DNA of 64,000 nt from Paraburkholderia agricolaris (GTDB lineage Bacteria; Pseudomonadota; Gammaproteobacteria; Burkholderiales; Burkholderiaceae), in contig NZ_QPER01000001.1 of the NCBI RefSeq assembly GCF_009455635.1, positions 62,001 through 126,000 of the forward strand. The letters are read 5' to 3'. Numbering within the stretch: position 1 is the first letter of the stretch; every line of letters starts with the position of its first letter. A program made the translations under genes and the position numbers. The notes below the pieces were generated by a model that made no database searches, was not told the origin of the DNA, and worked only from the letters and a program-made list of their open reading frames with translations. Positions 14,701 through 23,965 of the stretch are shown piece by piece.

Positions 14701-17199
14701 TTACTTGCGCAACAGCCTCAGACCGTTCGCCACTACCAGCAGGCTCGCGCCCACATCCGCGAACACGGCCATCCACATCGTGCCCAGACCCATCATCGTC
14801 AGCACGAGAAACACGCTCTTGATACCCAGCGCCAGCGTAATGTTCTGCACCAGCACCGAATGCGTTGCCTTCGACAGACGGATGAACTGCGGAATCTTGC
14901 GCAGATCGTCGTCCATCAAGGCGACGTCGGCGGTTTCGATCGCGGTGTCGGTGCCCATTGCGCCCATTGCGAAACCAATATCGGCACGCGCGAGAGCGGG
15001 AGCGTCGTTGATGCCGTCGCCAACCATGCCGACCGTCGCGCCGTCTTTCGACCAGCCGTCCACGGCGTTCAGCTTGTCCTCGGGCAACTGATTGCCGCGC
15101 GCTTCGTCGATGCCGACTTGCTGCGCGATCGCGGCAGCCGTGTGCGGGTTGTCACCGGTGAGCATGGCGGCATGCACACCGAGGCGCTGCAATTCGGCAA
15201 TGGCGGCGCGGCTCGTGTCCTTCACCGTGTCCGCGACGGCAAACAGCGCGAGCACGCGTTCAGAGTCCACTAGCATCACGACGGTTTTGCCTTGCCCTTC
15301 GAGCGTGTCCAGCCGCGCTTCGAGCGACGCCGAACAGCGCCCGAGTTCTTCGACCAGCCGATGATTGCCGAGCCAGTACGGCAAGCCATCGATTTCGCCT
15401 CGCACGCCGCGGCCTGCCAGTGCCTCGAAGGCATCGACCGTGGCACTGGTGACGCTGTCGTTTTTTGCCGCTGCGGCGATTGCCATCGACACCGGGTGAT
15501 CCGAACGACCCGCCAGGCTGGCGGCGAGTGTCCGGCAACGCACGATCTCGACGTCGGCCAGGATCTCGAACTCGGTTTGCACGGGTTTGCCGTGCGTGAG
15601 CGTGCCGGTTTTGTCGAGCGCGAGCCGGCTCAGCTTGCGGCCCTGTTCAAGGTAGGCGCCGCCTTTGATCAGGATGCCCTTACGCGCGGCAGCCGCGAGG
15701 CCGCTGACGATCGTGACCGGTGTCGAGATCACCAGCGCGCACGGACAGGCGATCACCAGCATCACGAGTGCCTTGTAGACCCATTCGTGCCACTGTCCGC
15801 CGAACAGCAGCGGCGGCAACACTGCTACCGCGAGTGCGGCCGCGAATACGATCGGCGTATAGACGCGGGCGAACTGATCGACGAAACGCTGGGTCGGCGC
15901 CTTGGTGCCTTGCGCTTCCTCGACCGCGTGAATGATGCGTGCGAGCGTCGTGTTGCTGGCGGCGGCCGTGACGCGATAGTCGAACGAGCCGGCCTGGTTG
16001 ATCGTGCCGGCGAACACCGCGTCGCCCACGGTCTTGTCGACCGGCAGGCTTTCGCCGGTGATCGGCGCCTGATCGATGCTCGAACGGCCCGCGACGATTT
16101 CACCATCGAGCGCAATCCGCTCACCCGGCTTCACGCGTACCACTGCGCCGAGCGCGATCGACTTGAGGTCCGCGAGCTGCCAGCTGCCGTCGGCCTGTTG
16201 CACGCTGGCCTGTTCCGGCGTGAGTTGCATCAGCCCCTGGATGGCGTTGCGGGCGCGGTCGAGCGATTTCGCTTCGATCAGTTCGGCAATCGTGAAGAGC
16301 ACCATCACCATGGCGGCTTCCGGCCATTGCTGGAGGACCAGCGCGCCGGTCACCGCAATGCTCATCAACGCGTTGATGTTCAGGTTGCCGTTGCGGATCG
16401 CAACCCAGCCCTTTCTGTACGTTGTGAGGCCGCAGGCGGCGATTGCGAGGATCGCCAGACCCGCAGCCAGCCAGGTGGAGGCGCCAAGCCAGCTGGCCGC
16501 CTCTGAGCCTACCGCGGCGACGCCGGCGAGCGCCAGTGGCCACCACGGCTTGGCCGGCGCTTCAAGGGCGGCGGCTGCCGCGTCCAGGTTCGCGTCCGCC
16601 AGTTCAGGCGTGAAGTCGAGCGAACGGATCGCGGCGAGGATCGACTCGAGCGCGTCCGGCGCGTGGACGACGGTCAACACGCGCTGCATCAGGTTGAAGT
16701 CCATGCTGCGCACCTGCGGCATGCGGCTGAATTTCTTGCGGATTAGCGCTTCTTCGGTCGGGCAATCCATCTGCATGATGCGGATCGCGGTGCGCAAGTC
16801 GTTGCCGACGGCTTCCGATTGCGGCAGCTTGACCGGCGCGGCTGCGACATGCGTCGTTCCGCAACAGCCTGCTTCGGCGTGACGGTGGGCTTGGTGGGTG
16901 TGCGCATGGCCATGGTCGTGCGCTTTGTGGTCGTGGCCGTCGCTTCCGCCTTGGGCATGATCGTCATGCTGGTCATGGTCGTGCGTTTCGTGACCGTGGC
17001 TGCAGCTTTCGCCGTGCTCATGAGCGTGTACGTGGTCCGGCTCATGTGTCCCCGTTTTGTTGCCGTGAGCGCAGTTTTCACCATGCCCGTGGCTGTGAGC
17101 ATCGTCATGCGCATGCTCGTGGGCATGCCCTTCGTGCCCGTGGGCACGGGCTTTGGCTTGTTCCGGGCGATCTGCTTCGGCGAGGTCGGCGTGTGGCAT
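14701..17199 (-). CDS. cadA: Heavy-metal efflux P1B-type ATPase (Cd/Zn/Pb) with His-rich N-terminus
   Basis: 832 aa. It exports soft divalent metals from the cytoplasm. The first 110 residues are extremely His/Asp/Gly-rich (repeated HGH, HEH, HDH) and include an AGCCGTTH motif, so they likely bind metal. A ferredoxin-like metal-binding domain follows, with MDCPTEE instead of the CxxC motif. Then come membrane helices, TGES (actuator), the ion-site VIACPCALVIS, DKTGTLTHGK with the phosphorylated Asp, and VGDGINDAPAL. The divergent MerR gene and its 19-bp-spacer promoter at 17229-17259 show metal-inducible control. Substrate within the Cd/Zn/Pb group cannot be fixed from sequence. Confidence 0.93.
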   Translation of the reverse strand: MPHADLAEADRPEQAKARAHGHEGHAHEHAHDDAHSHGHGENCAHGNKTGTHEPDHVHAHEHGESCSHGHETHDHDQHDDHAQGGSDGHDHKAHDHGHAHTHQAHRHAEAGCCGTTHVAAAPVKLPQSEAVGNDLRTAIRIMQMDCPTEEALIRKKFSRMPQVRSMDFNLMQRVLTVVHAPDALESILAAIRSLDFTPELADANLDAAAAALEAPAKPWWPLALAGVAAVGSEAASWLGASTWLAAGLAILAIAACGLTTYRKGWVAIRNGNLNINALMSIAVTGALVLQQWPEAAMVMVLFTIAELIEAKSLDRARNAIQGLMQLTPEQASVQQADGSWQLADLKSIALGAVVRVKPGERIALDGEIVAGRSSIDQAPITGESLPVDKTVGDAVFAGTINQAGSFDYRVTAAASNTTLARIIHAVEEAQGTKAPTQRFVDQFARVYTPIVFAAALAVAVLPPLLFGGQWHEWVYKALVMLVIACPCALVISTPVTIVSGLAAAARKGILIKGGAYLEQGRKLSRLALDKTGTLTHGKPVQTEFEILADVEIVRCRTLAASLAGRSDHPVSMAIAAAAKNDSVTSATVDAFEALAGRGVRGEIDGLPYWLGNHRLVEELGRCSASLEARLDTLEGQGKTVVMLVDSERVLALFAVADTVKDTSRAAIAELQRLGVHAAMLTGDNPHTAAAIAQQVGIDEARGNQLPEDKLNAVDGWSKDGATVGMVGDGINDAPALARADIGFAMGAMGTDTAIETADVALMDDDLRKIPQFIRLSKATHSVLVQNITLALGIKSVFLVLTMMGLGTMWMAVFADVGASLLVVANGLRLLRK

Positions 17200-17228
17200 G
17201 GCTGGCTTCCTGGTTCGATTTGTGGTCT

Positions 17229-17259
17229 AGTAAACACCTTGAAGCCACTACAAGGTCAA
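17229..17259 (-). promoter_or_regulatory. MerR-type cadA promoter with 19-bp spacer
   Basis: On the minus strand TTGACC (-35, 17259-17254) and TTTACT (-10, 17234-17229) are 19 bp apart, the over-long spacing that MerR regulators correct by twisting DNA. The spacer contains the dyad CTTGTAGTGGCTTCAAG. The dyad lies between cadA and the regulator gene. Confidence 0.85.
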
Positions 17260-17280
17260 GGCCGCAATCCGGGAGGGTCC

Positions 17281-17712
17281 ATGAAAATCGGCGAACTGGC
17301 GAAAATCGCCCATTGCACGACCGAAACCATCCGTTTCTACGAAAAAGAGGGCCTGTTGCCCGAAGCGGAGCGCACCGAGGCCAATTACCGCAGCTATACG
17401 GCGAAGCACGTCGAACGCCTGCGCTTCATCCGCAATTGCCGCGCGCTCGACATGACCCACGACGAAATCCGTGCATTGCTGCGTCTGACGGACGCACCGG
17501 CGGATGGCTGCGGCAGCATCAATGCCTTGATCGACGAGCACATTGCGCACGTCGACACGCGTATCGAAGAACTGAAGCAACTGAAAGTGCAACTGACCAC
17601 GCTGCGCGAGCAATGCCACGGCGAACAGGCTGTTGAAGACTGCGGCATCGTCCAGGGTCTCAACGAGATGGACGTGAGCGCAACGCGGGTGCGGCATACG
17701 CATCTGGGTTGA
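17281..17712 (+). CDS. cadR: MerR-family metal sensor (CadR/PbrR-like)
   Basis: 143 aa from the ATG at 17281 with GGAGGG just upstream. The N-terminus MKIGELAKIAHCTTETIRFY is the MerR winged-helix start; a long dimerisation helix follows (about 80-112). Cysteines at 77, 112 and 121 match the three-Cys metal site of CadR/PbrR sensors, and the tail ends in a His-containing RHTHLG. It activates the divergent efflux ATPase when Cd, Pb or Zn binds and probably represses itself from the shared dyad. Confidence 0.9.
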   Translation: MKIGELAKIAHCTTETIRFYEKEGLLPEAERTEANYRSYTAKHVERLRFIRNCRALDMTHDEIRALLRLTDAPADGCGSINALIDEHIAHVDTRIEELKQLKVQLTTLREQCHGEQAVEDCGIVQGLNEMDVSATRVRHTHLG

Positions 17713-17823
17713 AGCGCTCGGCCTGTACTGACGGCGGCGCCGACCATGGCAGTGACGGCATTCACGGTTGGGCCATTGATCCGGCTCGCCCAATAAACAA
17801 TCGAATCCTGTTGGAGAATCAAC

Positions 17824-18024
17824 GTGTTTACCTGTAGAAACCAGCCCTGCGGCGAGCAGTGGGAAATGTCGGACGTCGTCATCAAGAATGAAGGACAGGG
17901 ACTTCTGTTCCGTTGCCCGATGTGCGGCGCGCGCAATTACGTCGAACGTTTCGACGGGGAAGATGGCTCGGTGCTGTACGAGCAGATCGAAGGCCGGCCC
18001 GCCACCGGCCCGATGGCCGAATAG
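17824..18024 (+). CDS. 66-aa zinc-ribbon-like protein
   Basis: GTG start at 17824 with GGAG 8 nt upstream. Two cysteine pairs, C4-x4-C9 and C31-x2-C34 (FRCPMCGARN), could bind one zinc ion as a ribbon; the C-terminus is acidic. It ends 53 bp before the dbpA start and may be cotranscribed with it. No function is known to me; nucleic-acid or protein contact is possible for such ribbons. Confidence 0.65.
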   Translation: MFTCRNQPCGEQWEMSDVVIKNEGQGLLFRCPMCGARNYVERFDGEDGSVLYEQIEGRPATGPMAE

Positions 18025-18077
18025 TCCCTGGCCTTCGGTCCCTTCAGCCTCTTCAGTCGATAGCGAGCCCTCACCCT

Positions 18078-19481
18078 ATGAACACTCCCACTCAAGCCGG
18101 CGCGCCGTTTAGCCAGCTACCGCTACCGCCCGCGACGCTCGCCAATCTGACGCAGCTCGGCTACGTCGAGATGACGCCGATTCAGGCCGCAAGCCTGCCG
18201 ATCGCGCTGGCCGGCAACGATCTGATCGCTCAGGCGAAAACCGGCAGCGGCAAGACCGCGGCGTTTTCGCTGGCGCTGCTCAACCGCCTCGACGTGCGCA
18301 ATTTCGCCGTGCAAGCGATGGTGCTGTGCCCGACACGCGAACTCGCCGATCAGGTCACGCAGGAAATCCGCCGTTTGGCGCGCGCCGAGGAAAACATCAA
18401 GGTGCTGACGCTGTGCGGCGGTACGCCGATGCGTCCGCAAACCGCCAGCCTCGAACACGGTGCGCACATCGTGGTCGGCACGCCGGGCCGGATCATGGAT
18501 CACCTGGAGCGTGGCAGCCTGCCGTTGCAATCGCTCAATACGCTGGTGCTGGACGAAGCGGACCGCATGCTCGACATGGGTTTCTTCGACGATATCGCGA
18601 CCGTCGTGAAGCAATGCCCGAAAGAGCGGCAAACGCTGCTGTTTTCCGCCACCTACCCCGACGGCATCGTCAAGCTGAGCCAGCAATTCCTGCGTAATCC
18701 GAAGGAAGTGAAACTCGCCGAGCGGCACGACAACACCAAGATTCGTCAGCGCTTTTATGAAGTCACTGAAGATCAGCGTCTGCATGCGGTGGGTTTGTTG
18801 CTGAACCACTATCGTCCGGTGAGCACGCTGGCGTTCTGCAATACCAAGCAGCAGTGCCGCGATCTGCTCGACGTGCTGCGTGCGCAGGGTTTTCATGCGC
18901 TCGCGCTGCACGGCGAACTCGATCAGCGTGAACGCGATCAGGTGCTGATCCAGTTCGCAAACCGCAGTTGCTCAGTGCTGGTCGCCACCGACGTCGCCTC
19001 GCGCGGCCTCGACATTGCGGAGCTCGAAGCGGTGATCAACGTCGACGTGACGCCGGACCCGGAAGTCCATGTGCACCGCATTGGCCGCACGGGGCGCGCC
19101 GATCAGGAAGGCTGGGCGCTCAGTCTCGCCAGCATGAATGAGATGGGGCGCGTGGGCAGTCTCGAACAGGCGCAAAAGCGTGAAGTCGAGTGGCACAAGC
19201 TGGCCGATCTCAAGCCTGCGAGCAATGAACGCCTGCTGCCGCCGATGGAAACGCTGCAGATTCTCGGCGGCCGCAAGGAAAAGATCCGTCCCGGCGACGT
19301 GCTCGGCGCGCTAACCGGCGAAGCCGGCTTCGCCGGTTCGCAGATCGGCAAGATCAACGTGACCGAAATGTCGACCTATGTGGCCGTGGAGCGCAGCATC
19401 GCGCGCGACGCGCTGCGCAAGCTCAGCGCCGGCAAGGTGAAGGGCAAGAAGGTCAAAGTCCGCATGATGGACGACGCCTGA
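18078..19481 (+). CDS. dbpA: ATP-dependent RNA helicase DbpA (DEAD-box)
   Basis: 467 aa from the ATG at 18078. A longer frame to 17913 overlaps the zinc-ribbon gene and is not used. All DEAD-box motifs are visible: Q motif MTPIQAASLP, AKTGSGKT (I), PTRELA (Ia), TPGR (Ib), LDEADRMLDMGF (II), SAT (III), RGLD (V) and HRIGRTGR (VI). The last about 75 residues (GDVLGALTGEAGFAGSQIGK ... KGKKVKVRMMDD) are the DbpA-type RNA-binding domain that recognises hairpin 92 of 23S rRNA. It therefore acts late in large-subunit ribosome assembly. Confidence 0.92.
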   Translation: MNTPTQAGAPFSQLPLPPATLANLTQLGYVEMTPIQAASLPIALAGNDLIAQAKTGSGKTAAFSLALLNRLDVRNFAVQAMVLCPTRELADQVTQEIRRLARAEENIKVLTLCGGTPMRPQTASLEHGAHIVVGTPGRIMDHLERGSLPLQSLNTLVLDEADRMLDMGFFDDIATVVKQCPKERQTLLFSATYPDGIVKLSQQFLRNPKEVKLAERHDNTKIRQRFYEVTEDQRLHAVGLLLNHYRPVSTLAFCNTKQQCRDLLDVLRAQGFHALALHGELDQRERDQVLIQFANRSCSVLVATDVASRGLDIAELEAVINVDVTPDPEVHVHRIGRTGRADQEGWALSLASMNEMGRVGSLEQAQKREVEWHKLADLKPASNERLLPPMETLQILGGRKEKIRPGDVLGALTGEAGFAGSQIGKINVTEMSTYVAVERSIARDALRKLSAGKVKGKKVKVRMMDDA

Positions 19482-19751
19482 GCGTCGGTTAGTCAGCTAG
19501 CCGGCTGCGATCGCCCGGTCGCAGCCGTCCCCCTCGCATCACATTACGTCATACCTCGGCTGTTTTGCGCGCTCCCTGCGCGCTGCATTTTCTTCCGCTA
19601 AACCCCCGAATTCATTGCCTTAGGCCGCCCCAGCGCGGCATTGCGCGAGCCATGACGTAAACGCATGCCGCGCATGACAAAGTTTCGATTGTGACGGTTC
19701 TTTGGCTGATGCCTAATCCATCAAACCGGATTGAGAAAGGGAGAACGCATT

Positions 19752-20906
19752 ATGCAGAGCGCCATGCAAGCCCGCTCGAAATTGCCTGACGTAGGCACAA
19801 CGATTTTTACCGTGATTGGCCAACTGGCCGCACAGCACGATGCGCTGAACCTGTCGCAAGGCGCACCGAATTTCGCGCCCGACGCAAAATTGATCGAAGG
19901 TGTCGCGCAAGCCATGCGCGCCGGTCATAACCAGTACGCGCCGATGGCCGGCATCGCCGCGTTGCGCGAAGCGCTCGCTGACAAAGTCGAGACGCTGTAC
20001 GGCGTGCGCTACGACCCGTCGAGCGAAGTCACCGTGATCGCCAGCGCCAGCGAGGGCCTGTATTCCACGATCAGCGCATTGGTGCATCCCGGCGACGAAG
20101 TGATTTACTTCGAACCCTCATTCGACAGCTACGGCCCGATCGTTCGCCTGCAAGGCGCGACGCCGATTGCGATCAAACTGTCGCTCACCGATTTTCGCGT
20201 GAACTGGGACGAGGTGGCCGCCGCGATCACGCCGAAAACGCGCATGATCATCATCAACACGCCGCACAACCCGACCGCGACCGTGTTCAGCGAAGCCGAC
20301 ATCGCGCGCCTGAAGGCGGTGACGCGCAATACCGATATCGTGATTCTTGCCGACGAGGTCTACGAACACGTGGTGTTCGACGGCGCCAAACATCAAAGCA
20401 TGGCGTGCGATGCCGAACTCGCGGAGCGCAGCGTAATCGTGTCGTCGTTCGGCAAGTCGTATCACGTGACCGGCTGGCGCGTCGGCTATTGTCTTGCCCC
20501 GGCGGCACTCATGGATGAAATTCGCAAAGTCCATCAGTTCATGGTGTTTTCTGCCGATACACCGATGCAGTACGCGTTCGTCGATGCGCTGGCCAATCGC
20601 GAGAGCTATCTCGGCCTGTCCGCGTTCTATCAGAAGAAGCGCGATCTGCTCGCCCATGCGCTGCGTGAATCGCGCTTCGAGTTGTTGCCGAGTGAAGGCA
20701 GCTTCTTCATGCTGGCGCGTTTTCGCGGCTTCTCCGACGAAAGCGATAGCGATTTCGTGCTGCGCCTGATTCGCGACGCGCGGGTCGCGACGATTCCGCT
20801 GTCGGCGTTCTATACCGACGGCACGGATTCCGGCCTGATCCGCCTGAGCTTCTCGAAAGATGACGCGACCTTGATCGAAGGCGCGCGGCGCTTGTGTGAA
20901 ATCTGA
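19752..20906 (+). CDS. Class I/II aminotransferase (methionine/aromatic type, YbdL-like)
   Basis: 384 aa from the ATG at 19752 with GGGAGA upstream. A PLP-dependent fold-type I enzyme: NLSQGAPNFAPD, NQYAPMAGIAALREAL, the PLP-contact NTPHNPTATVF and DEVYEHVVFDG, and the Schiff-base lysine in SSFGKSYHVTGWRVGY. The GKSYHVTGWR-GY block and length fit methionine or kynurenine-type aminotransferases such as YbdL. The gene is 25 bp upstream of a periplasmic amino-acid-binding protein, so the two probably form an operon for uptake and transamination of one amino acid. Confidence 0.88.
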   Translation: MQSAMQARSKLPDVGTTIFTVIGQLAAQHDALNLSQGAPNFAPDAKLIEGVAQAMRAGHNQYAPMAGIAALREALADKVETLYGVRYDPSSEVTVIASASEGLYSTISALVHPGDEVIYFEPSFDSYGPIVRLQGATPIAIKLSLTDFRVNWDEVAAAITPKTRMIIINTPHNPTATVFSEADIARLKAVTRNTDIVILADEVYEHVVFDGAKHQSMACDAELAERSVIVSSFGKSYHVTGWRVGYCLAPAALMDEIRKVHQFMVFSADTPMQYAFVDALANRESYLGLSAFYQKKRDLLAHALRESRFELLPSEGSFFMLARFRGFSDESDSDFVLRLIRDARVATIPLSAFYTDGTDSGLIRLSFSKDDATLIEGARRLCEI

Positions 20907-20931
20907 TCTATCGAAGAAAAAGGGAGCTGTT

Positions 20932-21726
20932 ATGAATGTGCTCAAACCTCTATTGGCGCTGGTCTGCGTATTGACCGCGAGCGCCGCATCGTCGGCTGCT
21001 TTCGCCGCGGACACATCGACGCTGCGTTTCGGGCTCGAAGCGCAGTATCCGCCGTTCGAATCGAAAGGGCCGAATGGTGGACTGCAAGGTCTCGACATCG
21101 ACGTCGGCACTGCCGTGTGCGCCGCGGCGCATATGACGTGCAAATGGGTCGAAACCTCATTCGACGGTCTGATTCCCGCGCTGCAGGGACGCAAGTTCGA
21201 CGCGATCAATTCGGCGATGAACGCCACCGAGCAGCGCCGCCAGGCGATCGATTTCACCACCGTCGTGTATCGCGTGCCGACGCAACTGATCGCGAAACGC
21301 GACAGCGGTTTGCTGCCGACGCCGGCGTCGTTGAAGGGCAAACGCGTCGGCGTGTTGCAGGCGTCGATCCAGGAAACCTTCGCGAAGACACATTGGGAGC
21401 CGGCCGGCGTCACCGTCGTGCCGTATCAGGATCAGAACCAGGTGTACACGGATCTCGTGGCGGGCCGGCTCGATGCAACGCTCGTTCTCGCGCCGGCTGG
21501 ACAGACGGGTTTTCTGTCGAAGCCTAATGGCAAGGACTACGCATTTGTCGGTCAACCGGTGCGCGACGACAAGATCCTCGGCAGCGGTATTGCCTACGGG
21601 ATTCGCAAGGGCGACACCGCGCTGCGCGAGCAACTGAACGCGGCGATTGCGAAAGTCCAGGCCGACGGTACGGTGAAGACGCTGGCAGCGAAATATCTCG
21701 GCAATATCGACGTGAGCGCGAAGTAA
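20932..21726 (+). CDS. Periplasmic amino-acid ABC transporter substrate-binding protein
   Basis: 264 aa from the ATG at 20932 (AGGGAG upstream). A Sec signal peptide (residues 1-25, ending AFAAD) is followed by a class 3 binding-protein fold: LRFGLEAQYPPFESKGPNGG, GLDIDVGTAVC, SFDGLIPALQGRKFDAINSA and DFTTVVYRVPTQL. It resembles the Lys/Arg/ornithine and His binders. No permease or ATPase gene is adjacent, so it must work with components coded elsewhere. It probably belongs with the aminotransferase just upstream. Confidence 0.88.
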   Translation: MNVLKPLLALVCVLTASAASSAAFAADTSTLRFGLEAQYPPFESKGPNGGLQGLDIDVGTAVCAAAHMTCKWVETSFDGLIPALQGRKFDAINSAMNATEQRRQAIDFTTVVYRVPTQLIAKRDSGLLPTPASLKGKRVGVLQASIQETFAKTHWEPAGVTVVPYQDQNQVYTDLVAGRLDATLVLAPAGQTGFLSKPNGKDYAFVGQPVRDDKILGSGIAYGIRKGDTALREQLNAAIAKVQADGTVKTLAAKYLGNIDVSAK

Positions 21727-21739
21727 CAGATTGACCGTG

Positions 21740-23116
21740 TTACTGACCGGGCGCGGCTGCCGCCGCGTCGCGATCGTGACGATCGACGCCGCGAAATTCA
21801 TTCTCGGCGTCGATCATGCGGCGCTTGAGCATCGGCACATTGTTCACCACGCGCAAGGTGGTGCGCATCGCACTCAGCGCCATTCGTCCGACCACCGGCC
21901 GATGCAGCGCGCCACTCGCGTCGAACTGCTTGCGCGATTCCGCGACCGCGTGGAAGCCGTAGCGGCGCATCTCTTCTTCGTAACCCGCGACCGCGTCGTG
22001 CCCCGACAGCTTGCCCTGTTGCGCATCGGCCAGACGTGAGGCGAGCAGCGCGGCATCGCGCAGCGCGGTGTTCGCGCCCACGCCGCGGCCCGGCGTCATC
22101 AGATGTACCGCATCGCCCAGCACGGTGACATTGGTGGTCGGCCATGCGTCCACGGGAACCGAGGTGCGCACATCGACACTGAACGCGGTAGACGGATCCG
22201 ATGCGCGAATCAGCGCGCGCAGATTGGGATGCCAGCCGTCGGTGATCTGCGTCGCGAGCGCGAGTAGCGCGGCTTGTCCGAGCGATTTGGGATCGGCCGG
22301 CAAGTTGTGCAATGCGCCCCAGACCCCCCACATCAGATAATCGCGCGTGTTGTCGTAGAGCAGTCCGGGCCAACGCGAAAGCAGTTCGGCGTCGTTGCTG
22401 CCGATGCCTTCCTTCATTCCGCTGCCGTCCGCGCGCCACGGAAATTCCATCACGTGCACGATGCCGCCGTAACCCTTCGGCGCGTTGATCAGCGTAATGC
22501 CGTCGAGAACCTTGGGCGGCAGCAGCGCGCGTGACGCTTCGTCCATCGGCACCTTGGCGCCAACGCTGACGATGCCGGTGTTCTCCAGCCGCGCGTGCGG
22601 CAGTAACTGGCGGCGCACCTTCGAGCGCGCGCCGTCCGCGCCGATCAGCAGGTCTGCCGTGACGTGGGTGCCGTCCGCGAAATGCGCGGTCACGCTGCCG
22701 TCGGCATGCTGTTCGTACGACGTGAAAGTCTTGTCGAAATGCACGTGCGCTTCGAGGCCCGTGAGCAGCACTTGCCGGAGTGTCATCCGGCTGACCGATT
22801 TGCCGCCGCTCATCGACTCGTCTTCGAGCGGCACCGTGAGCAGTTCGGTCATTCGCTCGGTCAGGATGTTGAAGTGGCCGGGCGTGCGCGCGCAAGTCGC
22901 GAGGAAGGTCGCGTAAAGTTCCGGCGGCAGGCAGGCTTCCAGCGACGCCAGTCCGTGCGGATTGATGCCGACCCGATAGCCCTGCAAACCGTCCGCGCGA
23001 GTGCGATCGCGTTCGTAGACATTCACATTGATACCAGCGCGCTTCAATCCGTGTGCCAGACAGAGACCGCCCGTGCCGGCCCCGATCACGATCACTTCCA
23101 TGGGTTCGCGACTCAT
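21740..23116 (-). CDS. FAD-dependent monooxygenase (PHBH/TetX-like)
   Basis: 458 aa. N-terminal Rossmann motif VIVIGAGTGGLCLAHGL, then DG-type DLLIGADGARSKVRRQL near residue 155, and the second FAD motif VTVLGDAVHLMTPGRGVGAN near residue 320. This is the group A flavin monooxygenase layout, hydroxylating an aromatic or polyketide-like substrate with NAD(P)H. The substrate cannot be read from sequence. It overlaps the PadR regulator by 4 bp (ATGA), so the two are coexpressed and the regulator probably senses the same compound. It ends 13 bp from the convergent binding-protein gene. Confidence 0.88.
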   Translation of the reverse strand: MSREPMEVIVIGAGTGGLCLAHGLKRAGINVNVYERDRTRADGLQGYRVGINPHGLASLEACLPPELYATFLATCARTPGHFNILTERMTELLTVPLEDESMSGGKSVSRMTLRQVLLTGLEAHVHFDKTFTSYEQHADGSVTAHFADGTHVTADLLIGADGARSKVRRQLLPHARLENTGIVSVGAKVPMDEASRALLPPKVLDGITLINAPKGYGGIVHVMEFPWRADGSGMKEGIGSNDAELLSRWPGLLYDNTRDYLMWGVWGALHNLPADPKSLGQAALLALATQITDGWHPNLRALIRASDPSTAFSVDVRTSVPVDAWPTTNVTVLGDAVHLMTPGRGVGANTALRDAALLASRLADAQQGKLSGHDAVAGYEEEMRRYGFHAVAESRKQFDASGALHRPVVGRMALSAMRTTLRVVNNVPMLKRRMIDAENEFRGVDRHDRDAAAAAPGQ

Positions 23117-23787
23117 GACTTCGTCCCCTTCTTTGCGGCAGGTTGGATCGGCCGGTACCTGGTTTCGCCGGCCGGCAGTATGAAACGTTGAGCGATCTCT
23201 TCAAGCCATTCCGGACTCCAGGTCAACGTGCCGGCTTTCAGATCGGCCACTACGCTGCGAACCCAGTCCAGTTCGACCACCAGTTGTGCGCGCATCAGTT
23301 CGCCTTCGAGCAGAAAAAGCCGCGGTACTTGTATCTCGGTGGACTGGCGCGTGGTCTCGTCGAAGCGGATCAATTCCCGTTCGAGAGCGCCGATGCGGGT
23401 AACGAGTTGACGGCACACGTCGTCGGGCGAGAGCAGCGGCAGGAAGGAGAGCGCGGCCGGAAAGGCCGGGAAATCCCGGGCCGGTTGCGCGAGCTGTTCG
23501 CGCAGCCACAGACGGCCGGTGTCGCGGCCGGCTTCGGCAATTTCATAGACGGTGCGCTCCGGGAACGCGCCGTCGCGTTCCGTTTCGCGGATGGCGATCA
23601 GATCGCCGCGCAACAGGCGATCGATCGTCTGGTACAGGCTGTTGCGCTGACCGACGTTGATGACTTCGTCCTTGCCGCGTGCCTTGATGAGCTGCTGCAT
23701 CCGGTACGGATGCATCGGCGCTTCAGTCAGCATGGCGAGGACGGCGAGGGCAAGCGGAGAGTGACGGACCATTGGCGGAGTCGGCAT
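23113..23787 (-). CDS. PadR-family transcriptional regulator
   Basis: 224 aa. The N-terminal winged helix LALAVLAMLTEAPMHPYRMQ with LYQTIDRLLRGDLI is the PadR signature; a long C-terminal region with helices (about 115-190) forms the dimerisation and ligand part. It is first gene of a two-gene unit with the monooxygenase. An ACTAG-N11-CTAGT repeat lies within the first 25 bp upstream, so it likely represses its own operon and releases on a phenolic-type inducer. Confidence 0.88.
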   Translation of the reverse strand: MPTPPMVRHSPLALAVLAMLTEAPMHPYRMQQLIKARGKDEVINVGQRNSLYQTIDRLLRGDLIAIRETERDGAFPERTVYEIAEAGRDTGRLWLREQLAQPARDFPAFPAALSFLPLLSPDDVCRQLVTRIGALERELIRFDETTRQSTEIQVPRLFLLEGELMRAQLVVELDWVRSVVADLKAGTLTWSPEWLEEIAQRFILPAGETRYRPIQPAAKKGTKS

Positions 23788-23789
23788 AA

Positions 23790-23810
23790 ACTAGTCTTTG
23801 TGTGTCTAGT
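23790..23810. promoter_or_regulatory. Candidate PadR operator
   Basis: Inverted repeat ACTAG-N11-CTAGT directly upstream of the padR start, just ahead of an AT-rich -10-like TATATTATG on the minus strand. Binding here would block transcription. Confidence 0.5.
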
Positions 23811-23965
23811 CATAATATAACTATGTTATTGAGATTGGCAAGCGTGGAATGCCGAAATTTCTGTGCCCGCGGCGGATTGCACCGTTACGATGTGGTTCGC
23901 GCTAACGTGCTTAGGCACGGGCCGAAGACTGTGATGGAACAAAGCGCATGACCGAGGAGCAGGCG

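Noticed and set aside
12903..16882. Long open frames on the plus strand opposite the dehydrogenase and ATPase genes
   Set aside because: They are antisense shadows of GC-rich genes: Arg/Ala/His-rich, no domain, and no ribosome sites.
21798..23204. 468-aa frame overlapping the FAD monooxygenase on the same strand
   Set aside because: Arg/Ala/Gly-rich out-of-frame translation; the monooxygenase frame has both FAD motifs.
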